From Aminobacter anthyllidis (GTDB lineage Bacteria > Pseudomonadota > Alphaproteobacteria > Rhizobiales > Rhizobiaceae), in assembly GCF_018555685.1 (NCBI RefSeq), contig NZ_JAFLWW010000010.1, positions 124,001 to 188,000 on the forward strand: a stretch of DNA of 64,000 nucleotides. The letters are read 5' to 3'. A program made the translations under genes and the position numbers. The first letter of the stretch is position 1. The number at the start of each line of letters is the position of its first letter. Of this stretch, positions 1 through 7,716 are shown piece after piece. Under the pieces are notes generated by a model that worked only from the letters and a program-made list of their open reading frames with translations, did no database searches and was not told the DNA's origin.

Positions 1-205
1 GAAACGGCATGTGGCAAACATCGGGTGGTGGAAAAGCGTCAGCATGGTCCTGCGAAATTCGTGATCGATGGCGCTCTGGCGAATCGCCTGATGCGTCGCT
101 AGAGCTTCTGGGCCCGGCTCGCCGGGCTTCTCGGGCGACCCGACCTATAGGGTGAGTTCCGCCCCATGACAAGCAATCGCGCATGAACGCCTCGCGGGGA
201 TGGGA
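1..205. other. non-coding leader upstream of uppP
   Basis: I see no supported gene here. A GC-rich inverted repeat, GCCCGGC-TC-GCCGGGC, lies at 112-127, followed by a second small dyad, TCGGG-CGA-CCCGA, at about 131-143. These may be the terminator of a gene to the left of the window. The rest probably holds the uppP promoter, which I cannot place with confidence. Confidence 0.35.
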
Positions 206-1012
206 ATGGATAGCCAGACAATCATCAATGCACTGCTGCTCGGCCTGCTCGAGGGCCTGACAGAGTTCATCCCTGTGTCCTCGACCGGCCACATCCTGCT
301 CGCCGGGCATTTCCTGGGTTTCCACTCGACCGGCAAGACCTTCGAGATCCTGATCCAGCTCGGCGCGATCCTTGCGATCCTGTCGGTCTACGCTACCAAG
401 CTGTGGCGGATGCTGATCGACCTGCCCCGCGACCCTCAGACGCAGCGTTTCGTCGCGGGCATCCTGATCGCCTTCCTGCCGGCGGCGATCATCGGGGCAC
501 TTGCGCACGACTTCATCAAGACGGTGCTGTTCGAATCGCCGCGGCTGATCTGCGTCATGCTGATCCTGGGCGGTATCGTGCTGCTGTTCCTCGACAAGCT
601 CGACCTCAAGCCGCGCTACGGCGACGTCACCAACTTCCCGCTCTCGGTCTATCTCAAGATCGGCCTGTTCCAGTGCCTGGCGATGATCCCCGGCACCTCG
701 CGCTCGGGCGCCACCATCGTAGGTTCGCTGCTGATGGGCGTGGAAAAGCGCGCGGCGGCGGAATTCTCGTTCTTCCTCGCCATGCCGACAATGGCCGGCG
801 CCTTTGCCTACGACCTCTACAAGAACCGCGACATTCTTTCAGCGGCGGACCTGCCGGTAATCGGCATCGGCTTCCTCGCCGCCTTCATCACCGCGCTGCT
901 TGTCGTGCGGCACCTGCTCGACTACGTCTCGCGCAACGGCTACGCGCTGTTTGGCTGGTGGCGCCTGCTGGTCGGCGGCGTGGGATTGATCGCGCTGATG
1001 GTCTGGGGCTGA
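206..1012 (+). CDS. uppP: undecaprenyl-diphosphatase UppP (BacA family)
   Basis: Integral membrane phosphatase that recycles undecaprenyl diphosphate to the monophosphate carrier used for peptidoglycan and other envelope polymers; overexpression of the family gives bacitracin resistance. The 268-residue product has the family length. It carries both signature regions: the Glu-rich [16 protein letters not shown] block at about residues 13-29, and PGTSRSGAT at about 162-170, whose Ser/Arg belong to the active site. About eight hydrophobic segments are visible. I chose ATG 206 over ATG 200 because the GGGG at 196-199 is then correctly spaced as a ribosome binding site; either start leaves the protein unchanged functionally. 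The gene stands alone, convergent with the TauE gene. Confidence 0.96.
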   Translation: MDSQTIINALLLGLLEGLTEFIPVSSTGHILLAGHFLGFHSTGKTFEILIQLGAILAILSVYATKLWRMLIDLPRDPQTQRFVAGILIAFLPAAIIGALAHDFIKTVLFESPRLICVMLILGGIVLLFLDKLDLKPRYGDVTNFPLSVYLKIGLFQCLAMIPGTSRSGATIVGSLLMGVEKRAAAEFSFFLAMPTMAGAFAYDLYKNRDILSAADLPVIGIGFLAAFITALLVVRHLLDYVSRNGYALFGWWRLLVGGVGLIALMVWG

Positions 1013-1023
1013 GAGCCCACTGC

Positions 1024-1140
1024 CAACTCTACTCTGCCGGCCATCTGACGCGGTTTTCTGCGCTTCCGGTGCTCACGTACTTCAGTACGCTCCGCTCCGG
1101 TTCTCGAAGAACCGCGCCATATGTCTCGGCAGAGCGAGTT
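1024..1140. repeat. rhizobial-type intergenic palindromic element
   Basis: The spacer between uppP and the convergent TauE gene has imperfect terminal inverted repeats (AACTCTACTCTGCCG at 1024-1038 against CGGCAGAGCGAGTT at 1127-1140). It encloses two internal palindromes, GTACTTCAGTAC at 1077-1088 and GGTTCTCGAAGAACC at 1099-1113. Similar sequences are scattered between genes in many alphaproteobacteria. It may also act as a bidirectional terminator structure for the two converging genes. Confidence 0.5.
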
Positions 1141-1185
1141 ATCAAGCGGGCTCTCGCGTCGAGCTGGCCACCCCGGACAGGCGCC

Positions 1186-1953
1186 TCAACCCAGTCCCAT
1201 CAATCCCCTGCGCAGCAGGTCCAGCGCCAGCACGGTGATGGCGATCTTGAACCATTTGCGGAAGCTTTTTTCCGGCATGCGTTCGAGCAGCTTGGTGCCA
1301 TAGACGGTGCCGAGATAGCCCGAGACGATCATCGCGCCGATCAGCGGCAGCCAGTCCCAGAAGGCGAAGCCGGCGAGGCCGAAGACGATGATCTTGAGCC
1401 CGTGCTGGGCGACCATGCCTGCGGCATGAGTGGCGACGAGCGCCTTGCGGTCATTGGCGAAGAATTGCGCGAACAGCACCGACACCAGCGGCCCGGTGGC
1501 GCCGACAAGCATGCCGATCAGCGCGACGACGACGCTGCCGATGGCAAGCCCGGTGCGGGTCAGCTTGTCGATGCCGGGGATCTTGGCCCAGGTGATGGCG
1601 ATGACGAAGGCGCCGAGCACCAGCTTGAGCAGGGCATCGGGCAGCTGGATGACGACAAAGGCGCCGATGATCGCGCCGACGACGCTGCCAGCGATGAAGG
1701 GTGCCGCCACGTCCATGCGCACATTGGCGCGCTGGTGCCAGGCGCGGCCGGTGTTGGAGCCGAGCTGAACGGCGCCATGGACGGGGATGAGGGCGGCGAC
1801 AGGCACGAACAGGCCCATCAGCGTCAGCATGGCGATGCCGCCGCCGACGCCGAAAGCCGCGGTCAGCGCCGAGGTGAAGGCGCTGGCGACGATGAGGATG
1901 ACGGCAATGAGCGGGTCGAGCCCCTGCGGCAGGAGCGTGGCGAGGGCGTCCAT
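1186..1953 (-). CDS. TauE/SafE-family membrane permease
   Basis: A 255-residue membrane protein of the sulfite exporter TauE/SafE family (DUF81). Family members move small anions or organosulfur compounds, but the substrate cannot be read from sequence. About eight hydrophobic segments are arranged as two repeats. The Gly-rich turn FGVGGG at about residues 34-39 and a second Gly-rich loop near 145-150 are family features. The start ATG lies 14 bases after the stop of the NDUFA9-like gene on the same strand, so the two are probably cotranscribed. Confidence 0.85.
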   Translation of the reverse strand: MDALATLLPQGLDPLIAVILIVASAFTSALTAAFGVGGGIAMLTLMGLFVPVAALIPVHGAVQLGSNTGRAWHQRANVRMDVAAPFIAGSVVGAIIGAFVVIQLPDALLKLVLGAFVIAITWAKIPGIDKLTRTGLAIGSVVVALIGMLVGATGPLVSVLFAQFFANDRKALVATHAAGMVAQHGLKIIVFGLAGFAFWDWLPLIGAMIVSGYLGTVYGTKLLERMPEKSFRKWFKIAITVLALDLLRRGLMGLG

Positions 1954-1967
1954 GCGCCCTCAGCCGG

Positions 1968-2942
1968 TCAGGCTTCGGTCCGGCGGGTGAACTGGCCGGC
2001 GGCGCGGTAGCGCCAGAGGTAGCTCGGCAGGATCGATGCGGTCGACTTCGGCGCGATGCCGACGGTTGCGATGGTGCGGCCTTCATCGAGGGCCGCCTTC
2101 GACACGACATTGTCCGAACGCAGCAGCAGGACCTGGTCCTTGGTCAAAAGCGGATTGGGCAGCATGCCGAGAATCGAGGCCTGCAGTTTGGCGATCGACC
2201 ACGGCACCGTCACCAGCGTGCGCTTGCGGTCGATGACCTCGAGGATCTCTTCCATGCACTGCTTGAAGCTCAGCACCTGCGGGCCGCCGAGCTCATAGAT
2301 CGTGCCGCCCTTGACCTTGCCGTCGACGGCGCGCGCGACCGCCTCGGCGACGTCGCCGACATAGATCGGCTGGAACCGGGTCTCGCCGCCGCCGATCAGC
2401 GGCAGCACGGGGGAGAAACGCGCCATGTTGGCGAAGCGGTTGAAGAACTGGTCCTCGGGGCCGAAGACGATCGACGGGCGATAGATCACCGCGTCCGGCA
2501 GCGTGTCCATAACGGCCTTTTCGCCGCGCGCCTTGGTCTGGGCATAGGCCGATGGCGAGTTGGCGTCGGCACCGAGGGCCGAGACATGGGTCAGCGAGGC
2601 GCCAACGGCACGGGCCGCCTCGGCGACGGCACGGGCGCCGAATTCCTGCACCGTCGAGAAGCGCTGGCGTCCGCCTTCATGCAGGATGCCGACGAGGTTG
2701 ACGACGTGCGAAGCGCCCTGGACGGCGCGGTCGACCGACCAGCGCACGCGCAGATTGGCCTGCACCGGCTGGATCTGCCCGACATTGCCGAGCGGCTGCA
2801 GGTGGAAGGCGAGGTCGGGCCGGCGGCAGGCGACGCGCACGAGATACCCGCGCTTGGCCAGCGCCCGCACGACATGGCGGCCCAGGAAGCCGGACCCGCC
2901 GAAAACGGTCACGAGTTGCGGGGTCTGCAGAATTTCAGTCAT
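1968..2942 (-). CDS. NAD(P)-binding epimerase-like protein, complex I NDUFA9 family
   Basis: Atypical short-chain dehydrogenase of the group related to the complex I accessory subunit NDUFA9. The 324-residue product starts with a Rossmann motif (VTVFGGSGFLGRH, residues 12-23) and keeps a Tyr-x3-Lys pair (SAYAQTK) near residue 135. In mitochondria this family stabilises complex I with a bound NADPH; the role of the free-standing bacterial homologue is not settled. I chose ATG 2942 rather than an upstream in-frame start because a GGAG ribosome binding site precedes it and the sequence upstream is not protein-like. It probably heads an operon with the TauE gene. Confidence 0.88.
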   Translation of the reverse strand: MTEILQTPQLVTVFGGSGFLGRHVVRALAKRGYLVRVACRRPDLAFHLQPLGNVGQIQPVQANLRVRWSVDRAVQGASHVVNLVGILHEGGRQRFSTVQEFGARAVAEAARAVGASLTHVSALGADANSPSAYAQTKARGEKAVMDTLPDAVIYRPSIVFGPEDQFFNRFANMARFSPVLPLIGGGETRFQPIYVGDVAEAVARAVDGKVKGGTIYELGGPQVLSFKQCMEEILEVIDRKRTLVTVPWSIAKLQASILGMLPNPLLTKDQVLLLRSDNVVSKAALDEGRTIATVGIAPKSTASILPSYLWRYRAAGQFTRRTEA

Positions 2943-3033
2943 CGCTGGCTCCGGTCGCCAAAAGGGGCAGAAGATGTAGCGTTTCTTAGCCCGTTTCGCG
3001 AAAAAGGCAATCATCGAGCGACTGCACGGAGCG

Positions 3034-3056
3034 GCCCGCGCCGATCTGGCGCGGGC
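3034..3056 (-). terminator. perfect 9-bp stem-loop downstream of DoxX gene
   Basis: GCCCGCGCC and GGCGCGGGC pair perfectly around a 5-base loop, between the stop of the DoxX gene and the start of the NDUFA9-like gene. There is no immediate T-run on the minus strand, so it could be a weak terminator or a processing/stability hairpin. Confidence 0.4.
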
Positions 3057-3132
3057 ATGCGGCTTGCCTTGGGAGGCAGGGTTCAAAGCATGATTGAAAT
3101 CCGGTTCCCGGAAACGATCATGCGGTCACAAA

Positions 3133-3591
3133 CTAGAACTCGCGGCCGAGGCGCGCGTCGACAGAGTGGCGGTTGCCGCCGCGGATGACGAAGAACAGGA
3201 AGATCGCCGCCCAGATGATCGACTTCTCGGCGCCCTGGTAGCCCTGGCTCATGGTGACCCAGTGGAACCAGACGGTGACCAGCAGCACGAACATGGCGGC
3301 GAAGGCGGCCGGGCGCGTGAACAGGCCGATGGCGATCAGGATGCCGCCGAAGAACTCGGTGCAGGACAACAGCAGCGACCAGAAGGCGCCGGGGTAGAAG
3401 CCGAGGCCTTCGACCATTTCGGCGGCGCCGAAGGGGTCGGAGATCTTGCCGAGGCCGTGGATGACAAGGGCGCCGCCGGCGACGAGGCGCAGGATCGTTT
3501 CGGCGGAATCGTGGAAGTTCGAATAAAGGCCGCGAAGCGCGGGAATGAAAAGTCGGCGGCCGGAATTTTCGGTCGTCAGGGTCAAGGACAT
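3133..3591 (-). CDS. DoxX-family membrane protein
   Basis: A 152-residue DoxX-family protein with four predicted membrane helices. The typical first-helix sequence LRLVAGGALVIHGLGKI lies at about residues 35-51. In other bacteria DoxX-like proteins are linked to thiol or oxidative stress handling or to quinone-linked oxidation, but the function here is unknown. The start at ATG 3591 has a very close GGAG; an upstream TTG at 3639 would add 16 unconvincing residues. The gene diverges from the stress-type CsbD gene. Confidence 0.85.
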   Translation of the reverse strand: MSLTLTTENSGRRLFIPALRGLYSNFHDSAETILRLVAGGALVIHGLGKISDPFGAAEMVEGLGFYPGAFWSLLLSCTEFFGGILIAIGLFTRPAAFAAMFVLLVTVWFHWVTMSQGYQGAEKSIIWAAIFLFFVIRGGNRHSVDARLGREF

Positions 3592-3718
3592 GTCTCCGTT
3601 TGCGGGGCTATGCACGGTTGAAATATTGCAATGCACCAACGCCGCGAAGCCAGGGTCACGGTCAAGTCAACAAGGATTGATATAAAGATGATTAACAAAG
3701 TCAACTTTTAAAAAAGTC

Positions 3719-3743
3719 GGAACCCGAGCGGCGTGGAGGCGTT
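3719..3743 (+). promoter_or_regulatory. EcfG/RpoE2-type general stress promoter
   Basis: GGAAC at 3719-3723 and CGTT at 3740-3743 are separated by exactly 16 bases. This matches the alphaproteobacterial EcfG consensus (GGAAC-N16/17-CGTT). It lies about 50 bases upstream of the CsbD start, and CsbD-like genes are regular members of this stress regulon. Confidence 0.72.
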
Positions 3744-3795
3744 CATCCCCCAGTGCGGCGCTCCTGTCGTGCCAATCCCCGAAAGGAGAAAAGCA

Positions 3796-3993
3796 ATGAA
3801 TTGGAACCAGATCGAAGGCAATTGGGAGCAGTTCAAGGGCAAGGTGCAGGCCCAGTGGGGCAAGCTGACCGACGACGATCTCGACGTCATCAAAGGCAAG
3901 CGCACCGAACTCGCGGGCCGGCTCCAGGCCCGTTACGGCAAGGCGCAGGAAGAGGCCGAGAAGGATATCGACGGCTGGCTTTCGCGCCACTGA
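3796..3993 (+). CDS. CsbD-family stress-response protein
   Basis: A 65-residue hydrophilic protein with the hallmark CsbD opening MNWNQIEGNWEQFKGK, followed by a Trp-Gly-Lys-Leu-Thr and Asp-rich stretch and a helical, charged C-terminus. CsbD proteins are abundant small proteins induced by general stress; their biochemical role is unknown. ATG 3796 has an AAAGGAG ribosome binding site. An EcfG-type promoter lies upstream and strong terminators lie downstream, so it is a monocistronic stress gene. Confidence 0.92.
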   Translation: MNWNQIEGNWEQFKGKVQAQWGKLTDDDLDVIKGKRTELAGRLQARYGKAQEEAEKDIDGWLSRH

Positions 3994-4048
3994 ACCGTCT
4001 GCCACTGAACCGTCTCTTGCAACGCGCCGCGGGCTGATCGCCCGCGCA

Positions 4049-4072
4049 AAGCCCCGCCAGCGTGCGGGGCTT
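4049..4072 (+). terminator. rho-independent terminator of the CsbD gene
   Basis: AAGCCCCGC and GCGGGGCTT form a 9-bp stem around a CAGCGT loop, followed by TT and then CGTT. It starts about 55 bases after the CsbD stop codon. Confidence 0.8.
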
Positions 4073-4103
4073 TTCGTTGCCCATGCAGATCGCGCCAATG
4101 CAG

Positions 4104-4128
4104 AAAACCCCGCGCGAGGCGGGGTTTT
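4104..4128. terminator. bidirectional terminator between converging genes
   Basis: AAAACCCCGC and GCGGGGTTTT pair as a perfect 10-bp stem with a 5-base loop. A-run and T-run flanks make it usable on both strands. It backs up the CsbD terminator and can end transcription of the minus-strand secreted-protein gene. Confidence 0.8.
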
Positions 4129-4219
4129 CCGGATAGCAGCGATGCGGGCGACCGACGCCCAGCGAGGCCGTCGCCTTCGCGAGGGGCATGATCAGAAAGC
4201 CGGTTCCAGACTTTCGGGA

Positions 4220-4606
4220 TCATGCCCGAGGCATCAGGAGGGTTCCCGGCAGGTCTTGCCACCCCAACCCTGCTGGCCCGACATGTTGCCACCTGCAGTC
4301 CTGGATGAACTTGGTGTTGCAATCCGGGAACTTGCTCGAGCCGTTCTTGCAGTACTTGTCTTCGGTCGCGCCGCCATTGCCCGACGAAGCCTTGCCGCTC
4401 GGGCCGGATGGCTTGTCGTTGTCAGGCGCATCGGAGATGTCGCCGGGGCCCGAAGGGCCGTTGCCGCCCGGTGCGTCGGAGATATCGCTTGGACCCGACG
4501 GACGGTCGCCGCCGCCCGGGCCAGCCGAGAAGCTGGCGGCATTGGCGCTGCCGATGGCACCGGCAAGCAGCAGGACGGCGGTCAGGATGGTGATCTTGGT
4601 CTTCAT
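4220..4606 (-). CDS. secreted Gly/Pro/Ser-rich repeat protein, function unknown
   Basis: I do not recognise this 128-residue protein. It begins with a clear signal peptide (MKTKITILTAVLLLAGA, cleavage probably after SANA at about residue 23). A low-complexity region follows, in which RPSGPSDISDAP and GPSGPGDISDAP are tandem repeats ending in KPSGPSG (about residues 35-70). The last 45 residues hold three Cys (YCKNG, PDCN, QDCRW) that could form disulfides in the periplasm or outside. AAGGGA upstream of ATG 4606 can serve as ribosome binding site. The gene stands alone between terminators. Confidence 0.65.
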   Translation of the reverse strand: MKTKITILTAVLLLAGAIGSANAASFSAGPGGGDRPSGPSDISDAPGGNGPSGPGDISDAPDNDKPSGPSGKASSGNGGATEDKYCKNGSSKFPDCNTKFIQDCRWQHVGPAGLGWQDLPGTLLMPRA

Positions 4607-4933
4607 GGTCTCATTCCCTTTTCGAGGTTGTGTTTCGGGGCCGCGGAAACGCTCTGGTTTCCACGTCGGAACGATCTTTCGGTTTGGGTTCCCCCCGGTT
4701 GATCGGGCGAGCTCACCTCGCCCCGGACATGACTGGGTCGCAGCGTCAGCGGGAAAGGTTCAAAGGGGGTTCGAATTATTTTCGCGGGGGTTCGTGTGGG
4801 GGTGGGCCGTTGGACCTTGGTTCTGAAGTCACGGCATGAACACAGTTGCCATGCCGTGACGGTGAAATCGCTGATGCGGTCCAGGCTTGCTGCCTCGTTG
4901 GGCGGCGTCTCAAAGCGGAGCCGAAAGCCCGGA
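4607..4933. other. non-coding spacer with perfect stem-loop (4828-4860)
   Basis: No gene is supported here. GTCACGGCATG at 4828-4838 and CATGCCGTGAC at 4850-4860 form a perfect 11-bp stem with an 11-base loop. The stem-loop lies about 75 bases beyond the stop of the minus-strand dehydrogenase operon, so it may terminate or protect that transcript. The promoter of the secreted repeat protein must lie in the left part, but I cannot place it. Confidence 0.5.
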
Positions 4934-5968
4934 TCAGTCTGCCTGCCGCGCCGAAAACTCGCTGATGCGGATGTGCAGGGCCATGGGGATCGTGATGCCC
5001 TCCACCTCCGACCGAGCCCGGGCAGCGGCTTTTGCCGGGCCGGGGATGTGGACGTGATACTGATCCGACAACCGGTCGAGCTGTTCGCGCATGCGGGTTT
5101 CAAAGCCGGGATCGAACAATTTCGGGTCGAGGGCGACAATGAAGAGCCCGGTGCCCGGCGTCTCGTGTCCTTGCGATATCGACGGCGCGTCGACCGACCA
5201 GTTGGCGCCTGAGACGCCGGCGGCCAGCACCTCGACCATCAGCGCGACATTCGCGCCGCGCGCGCCGCCAAAGGCGAGCAGCACGCCTTTCATCGCCTTC
5301 TTGGCGTCGGTGGTCGGCTTGCCCTTGGCGTCAAGCGCCCAGCCCTCGGGGATCGCCTCGCCTGTTTCGGCGGCCTTGCGGACATTGACGTAGGCGGTGG
5401 CGCTCGACGACTGGTCGATGACCAGAGGCGGGCCTCCGGCTGAGGGGGCCGCGAGCGAGATCGGGTTGGTGCAGAACACCGGCTTGGTCGAACCGGAGCC
5501 GGCGACAAGCGCGGGACCGTTGGTGGCGGCGAGCGCGACGAGGCCGGCTTCGGCGAGGCGGCCGGTAAAGTAGCCGAGCGCACCGCAGGTGTAGGCGTTC
5601 CTTTGCGAGAATACGGTAACGCCGAACAGCCGCGCTGCCTTGGCGATCTCCTCGAAGCTGCGGTCGAAGCCGGTGTGGGCGGCACCACCCTGGCCGTCCG
5701 AGAGGTAGATCGCCAGCGCCGGCCGGGTGACCACGGGCTCGACCTTGCCGTCGATGCGCCCGGCTTCGAGCGCTTCGAGGTAGTCGACATAATGCGACAG
5801 CCCGACGCTCGACTGGCCATCGGCTTCCGCAGCGACTGCGGCGAGAGCGATCGAGGTCGCTGTTTCCTCGGCAGCACCCGCGCCGACGGCGGCTGATATG
5901 CACAGCGCGCGTGCCTCGTCGAGGCTCAGCGTGACCGTTTCTGTCCTTGTCTGCGGCATGGGCTTCAT
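4934..5968 (-). CDS. malate/L-lactate dehydrogenase family (Ldh2-type) oxidoreductase
   Basis: NAD(P)H-dependent reductase of the Ldh2 family, which includes malate, ureidoglycolate and 2,3-diketogulonate enzymes and the cyclic-imine reductase DpkA (delta1-piperideine/pyrroline-2-carboxylate). The 344-residue length is typical. Visible features are the GLSHYVDYLEALEAGRI region, the catalytic-His-like HTGF near residue 96, and LVAGSGSTKPVFCTNPIS at about 155-172. It is the last gene of an amino acid ABC operon. Its ATG 5968 overlaps the permease stop (ATGA), suggesting translational coupling; ATG 5959 is the alternative. The context favours an imino or keto acid substrate over lactate, but this is inference. 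Confidence 0.84.
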   Translation of the reverse strand: MKPMPQTRTETVTLSLDEARALCISAAVGAGAAEETATSIALAAVAAEADGQSSVGLSHYVDYLEALEAGRIDGKVEPVVTRPALAIYLSDGQGGAAHTGFDRSFEEIAKAARLFGVTVFSQRNAYTCGALGYFTGRLAEAGLVALAATNGPALVAGSGSTKPVFCTNPISLAAPSAGGPPLVIDQSSSATAYVNVRKAAETGEAIPEGWALDAKGKPTTDAKKAMKGVLLAFGGARGANVALMVEVLAAGVSGANWSVDAPSISQGHETPGTGLFIVALDPKLFDPGFETRMREQLDRLSDQYHVHIPGPAKAAARARSEVEGITIPMALHIRISEFSARQAD

Positions 5969-6771
5969 CCCAGTCTGGACGGAATCTTCGCCTCCAGCTT
6001 GCGGAAGCCGAAGACGAGGATGCCGGTGATGATCAGATAGATGAGGGCGAGCAGCAACAGCGGCTCGTAGACGATGAAGGTGTCCTGGCGGACGCGCGAG
6101 GCCACCGCGTAGATGTCGATGACGGTGATGGTGGCGACGAGCGGCGTCGCCTTGAGCTGCAGCACGGTTTCGCCTGCGAGCGTCGGCAAGGCACGGTGGA
6201 TCGCCTGCGGCAGCCAGATGCGACGGAAGCGTTTCCACGGACTCATGCCGAAGGCGCGGGCGGCTTCGAGCTGCCCCCTCGGCACGCCGGCGAAGGCGCC
6301 GCGCATCACCTCGCCTTCGTAGGCGGCGTAGGAGAGCGTCAGCGCCACCACGGCATAGGGCCAGGCTTGCCTCAGGATCGGCCACAGCTCGGACTGCCTG
6401 ATCCACGGAAATTGCGGGAACAGCGAGCCGAGGCCGTAATAGAGCAGCCACAGCTGCAGCAGCAGCGGGGTGCCACGGATGACGGTGCAGAAGGCTTTCG
6501 CCGGCCATGCGAGCCAGAACGGACCGGCCGCCTGGGCAAGGCCGAGCGGTACGGCGAGCATGAAGCCGAGCGTCACCGTGACGACGAGGATCCAGATGGT
6601 GCGCCAGATGCCGAGCAGCGCCAGGTCGTAATATCTGGGCAGCCACTCCCAGCGCATGAACAGGGCGGCCGATAGCACGAGTGCCGCAGCGATGGCGATC
6701 AAGACGATGCGGTGCGGCTGCAGCCACTCCGAGCGGGCGGGGGCCGGCTGGGTCGAGGCGGCGGTGCTCAT
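5965..6771 (-). CDS. polar amino acid ABC transporter permease (HisM-like)
   Basis: Inner-membrane permease of the histidine/glutamate/opine ABC class, 268 residues with about five membrane helices. The EAA loop, with the family spacing ARAFGMSPWKRFRRIWLPQA, lies at about residues 170-190. Start ATG 6771 overlaps the stop of the other permease by ATGA, and its own stop overlaps the dehydrogenase start, so three genes are tightly coupled. It forms the heterodimeric membrane channel with the 6768-7475 permease. The substrate is probably a basic or polar amino acid. Confidence 0.92.
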   Translation of the reverse strand: MSTAASTQPAPARSEWLQPHRIVLIAIAAALVLSAALFMRWEWLPRYYDLALLGIWRTIWILVVTVTLGFMLAVPLGLAQAAGPFWLAWPAKAFCTVIRGTPLLLQLWLLYYGLGSLFPQFPWIRQSELWPILRQAWPYAVVALTLSYAAYEGEVMRGAFAGVPRGQLEAARAFGMSPWKRFRRIWLPQAIHRALPTLAGETVLQLKATPLVATITVIDIYAVASRVRQDTFIVYEPLLLLALIYLIITGILVFGFRKLEAKIPSRLG

Positions 6772-7475
6772 CGGCCGGTCTCAGCGATCGGCGGCATGCC
6801 GCGCCGTGCCCAGCGCTCGATGCGGCCGATGATGACGTTCGAGAACAGCGTCAGCAGCAGGTAGAGCACGCCGGCGGCGACGAAGAAGGTGAAGTAGGCC
6901 TTGGTGGTGGCGCCAGCCTGGCGTGTCTCCTGGGTCAGCTCGTTGAAGCCGACGACGGCAAGCAGGGCGGTGTCCTTGGTGGCGATGAGCCAGAGGTTGG
7001 CGAGGCCGGGAATGGCGAAGGGCAGCATCGCCGGCAGGGTGATGCGGCGCAGCATCTTGCCCGGCGGCATGCCGTAGGCACGCGCCGCCTCGATCTGGCC
7101 CTGCGGTATGGCCAGGATGGCACCGCGGATGACTTCGGTGGCGTAGGCGCCCTGGACGATGCCGAGCACGCCGATACCCGCGACGAGGCCTGAAATGTCG
7201 ACCGGTGCGTAGCCGAGGCCGTCGAGTGCCCGGTTGATGAGGTCGGTGCCGGCGTAATAGAGCAGCAGGATCAGCACCAGCTCGGGCACGGCGCGCACGA
7301 CGGTGGTGTAGACCTCCATCAGGTCGCGCACGATCGGGCTGCCATAAAGCTTGCCCCAGGCGCCAGCGATGCCGATGGCGAGGCCGAGCCCGAAGGCACC
7401 GACGGCGATCTGGATGGAGTTGGCGAGCCCGCGCAGCAGGTTGGCGCCCCAGCCGGGCGGGGAGATCGCCAGCAA
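6768..7475 (-). CDS. polar amino acid ABC transporter permease (HisQ-like)
   Basis: Second permease of the same importer, about 235 residues with five membrane helices. The EAA loop ARAYGMPPGKMLRRITLPAM lies at about residues 140-160. The first recognised start is TTG 7475, which has no ribosome binding site. The reading frame stays open upstream, and an AAAGGA at 7529-7534 sits 8 bases before an ATC codon at 7518-7520 in frame, adding IEHLLTPLLQTSAVE. The true N-terminus is therefore uncertain. The gene is separated from the binding-protein gene by a repeat element. Confidence 0.9.
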   Translation of the reverse strand: MLAISPPGWGANLLRGLANSIQIAVGAFGLGLAIGIAGAWGKLYGSPIVRDLMEVYTTVVRAVPELVLILLLYYAGTDLINRALDGLGYAPVDISGLVAGIGVLGIVQGAYATEVIRGAILAIPQGQIEAARAYGMPPGKMLRRITLPAMLPFAIPGLANLWLIATKDTALLAVVGFNELTQETRQAGATTKAYFTFFVAAGVLYLLLTLFSNVIIGRIERWARRGMPPIAETGR

Positions 7476-7557
7476 TTCGACGGCGCTTGTCTGCAGCAGC
7501 GGGGTCAGCAGGTGCTCGATATCAGTGGTCCTTTGGAGAGCTGCGCGTTGCGCATTT

Positions 7558-7654
7558 CCCCTCCCCCCTGTGGGGAGGGGTCAGGGTGGGGGGATGGCGC
7601 GCAGCCGGTGCCCGAAGGACCCCCACCCTTTATCCCTCCCCACAAGGGGGAGGG
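7558..7654. repeat. inverted C/G-rich intergenic repeat element
   Basis: The left arm at 7558-7580, itself a palindrome centred on CTGTGGGG, is inverted as the right arm at 7634-7654 (centre CCCCACAAGG). Flanking TCAGGGTGGGG and CCCCACCCTTT extend the match. A spacer of about 25 bases lies between. A closely related element occurs at 40238-40372, so this is a dispersed repeat of the genome. Within the operon it may form a strong mRNA hairpin between the binding-protein and permease genes. Confidence 0.75.
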
Positions 7655-7716
7655 AGGGCGTTGGCGTCGCGACTGATCCGGTGCTGGCGCAAGGCCGGAT
7701 CTGCTCGCTCAGCCCC

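Noticed and set aside
403-2010. Long plus-strand frame of 535 codons across uppP and the TauE gene
   Set aside because: Its sequence is Arg/Ala/Asp-rich shadow of two well-supported genes in other frames, and it has no conserved domain.
4640-4705. Second EcfG promoter for the secreted repeat protein
   Set aside because: On the minus strand GTTCC and AACG are present but separated by 14 rather than 16-17 bases, so the spacing does not fit.
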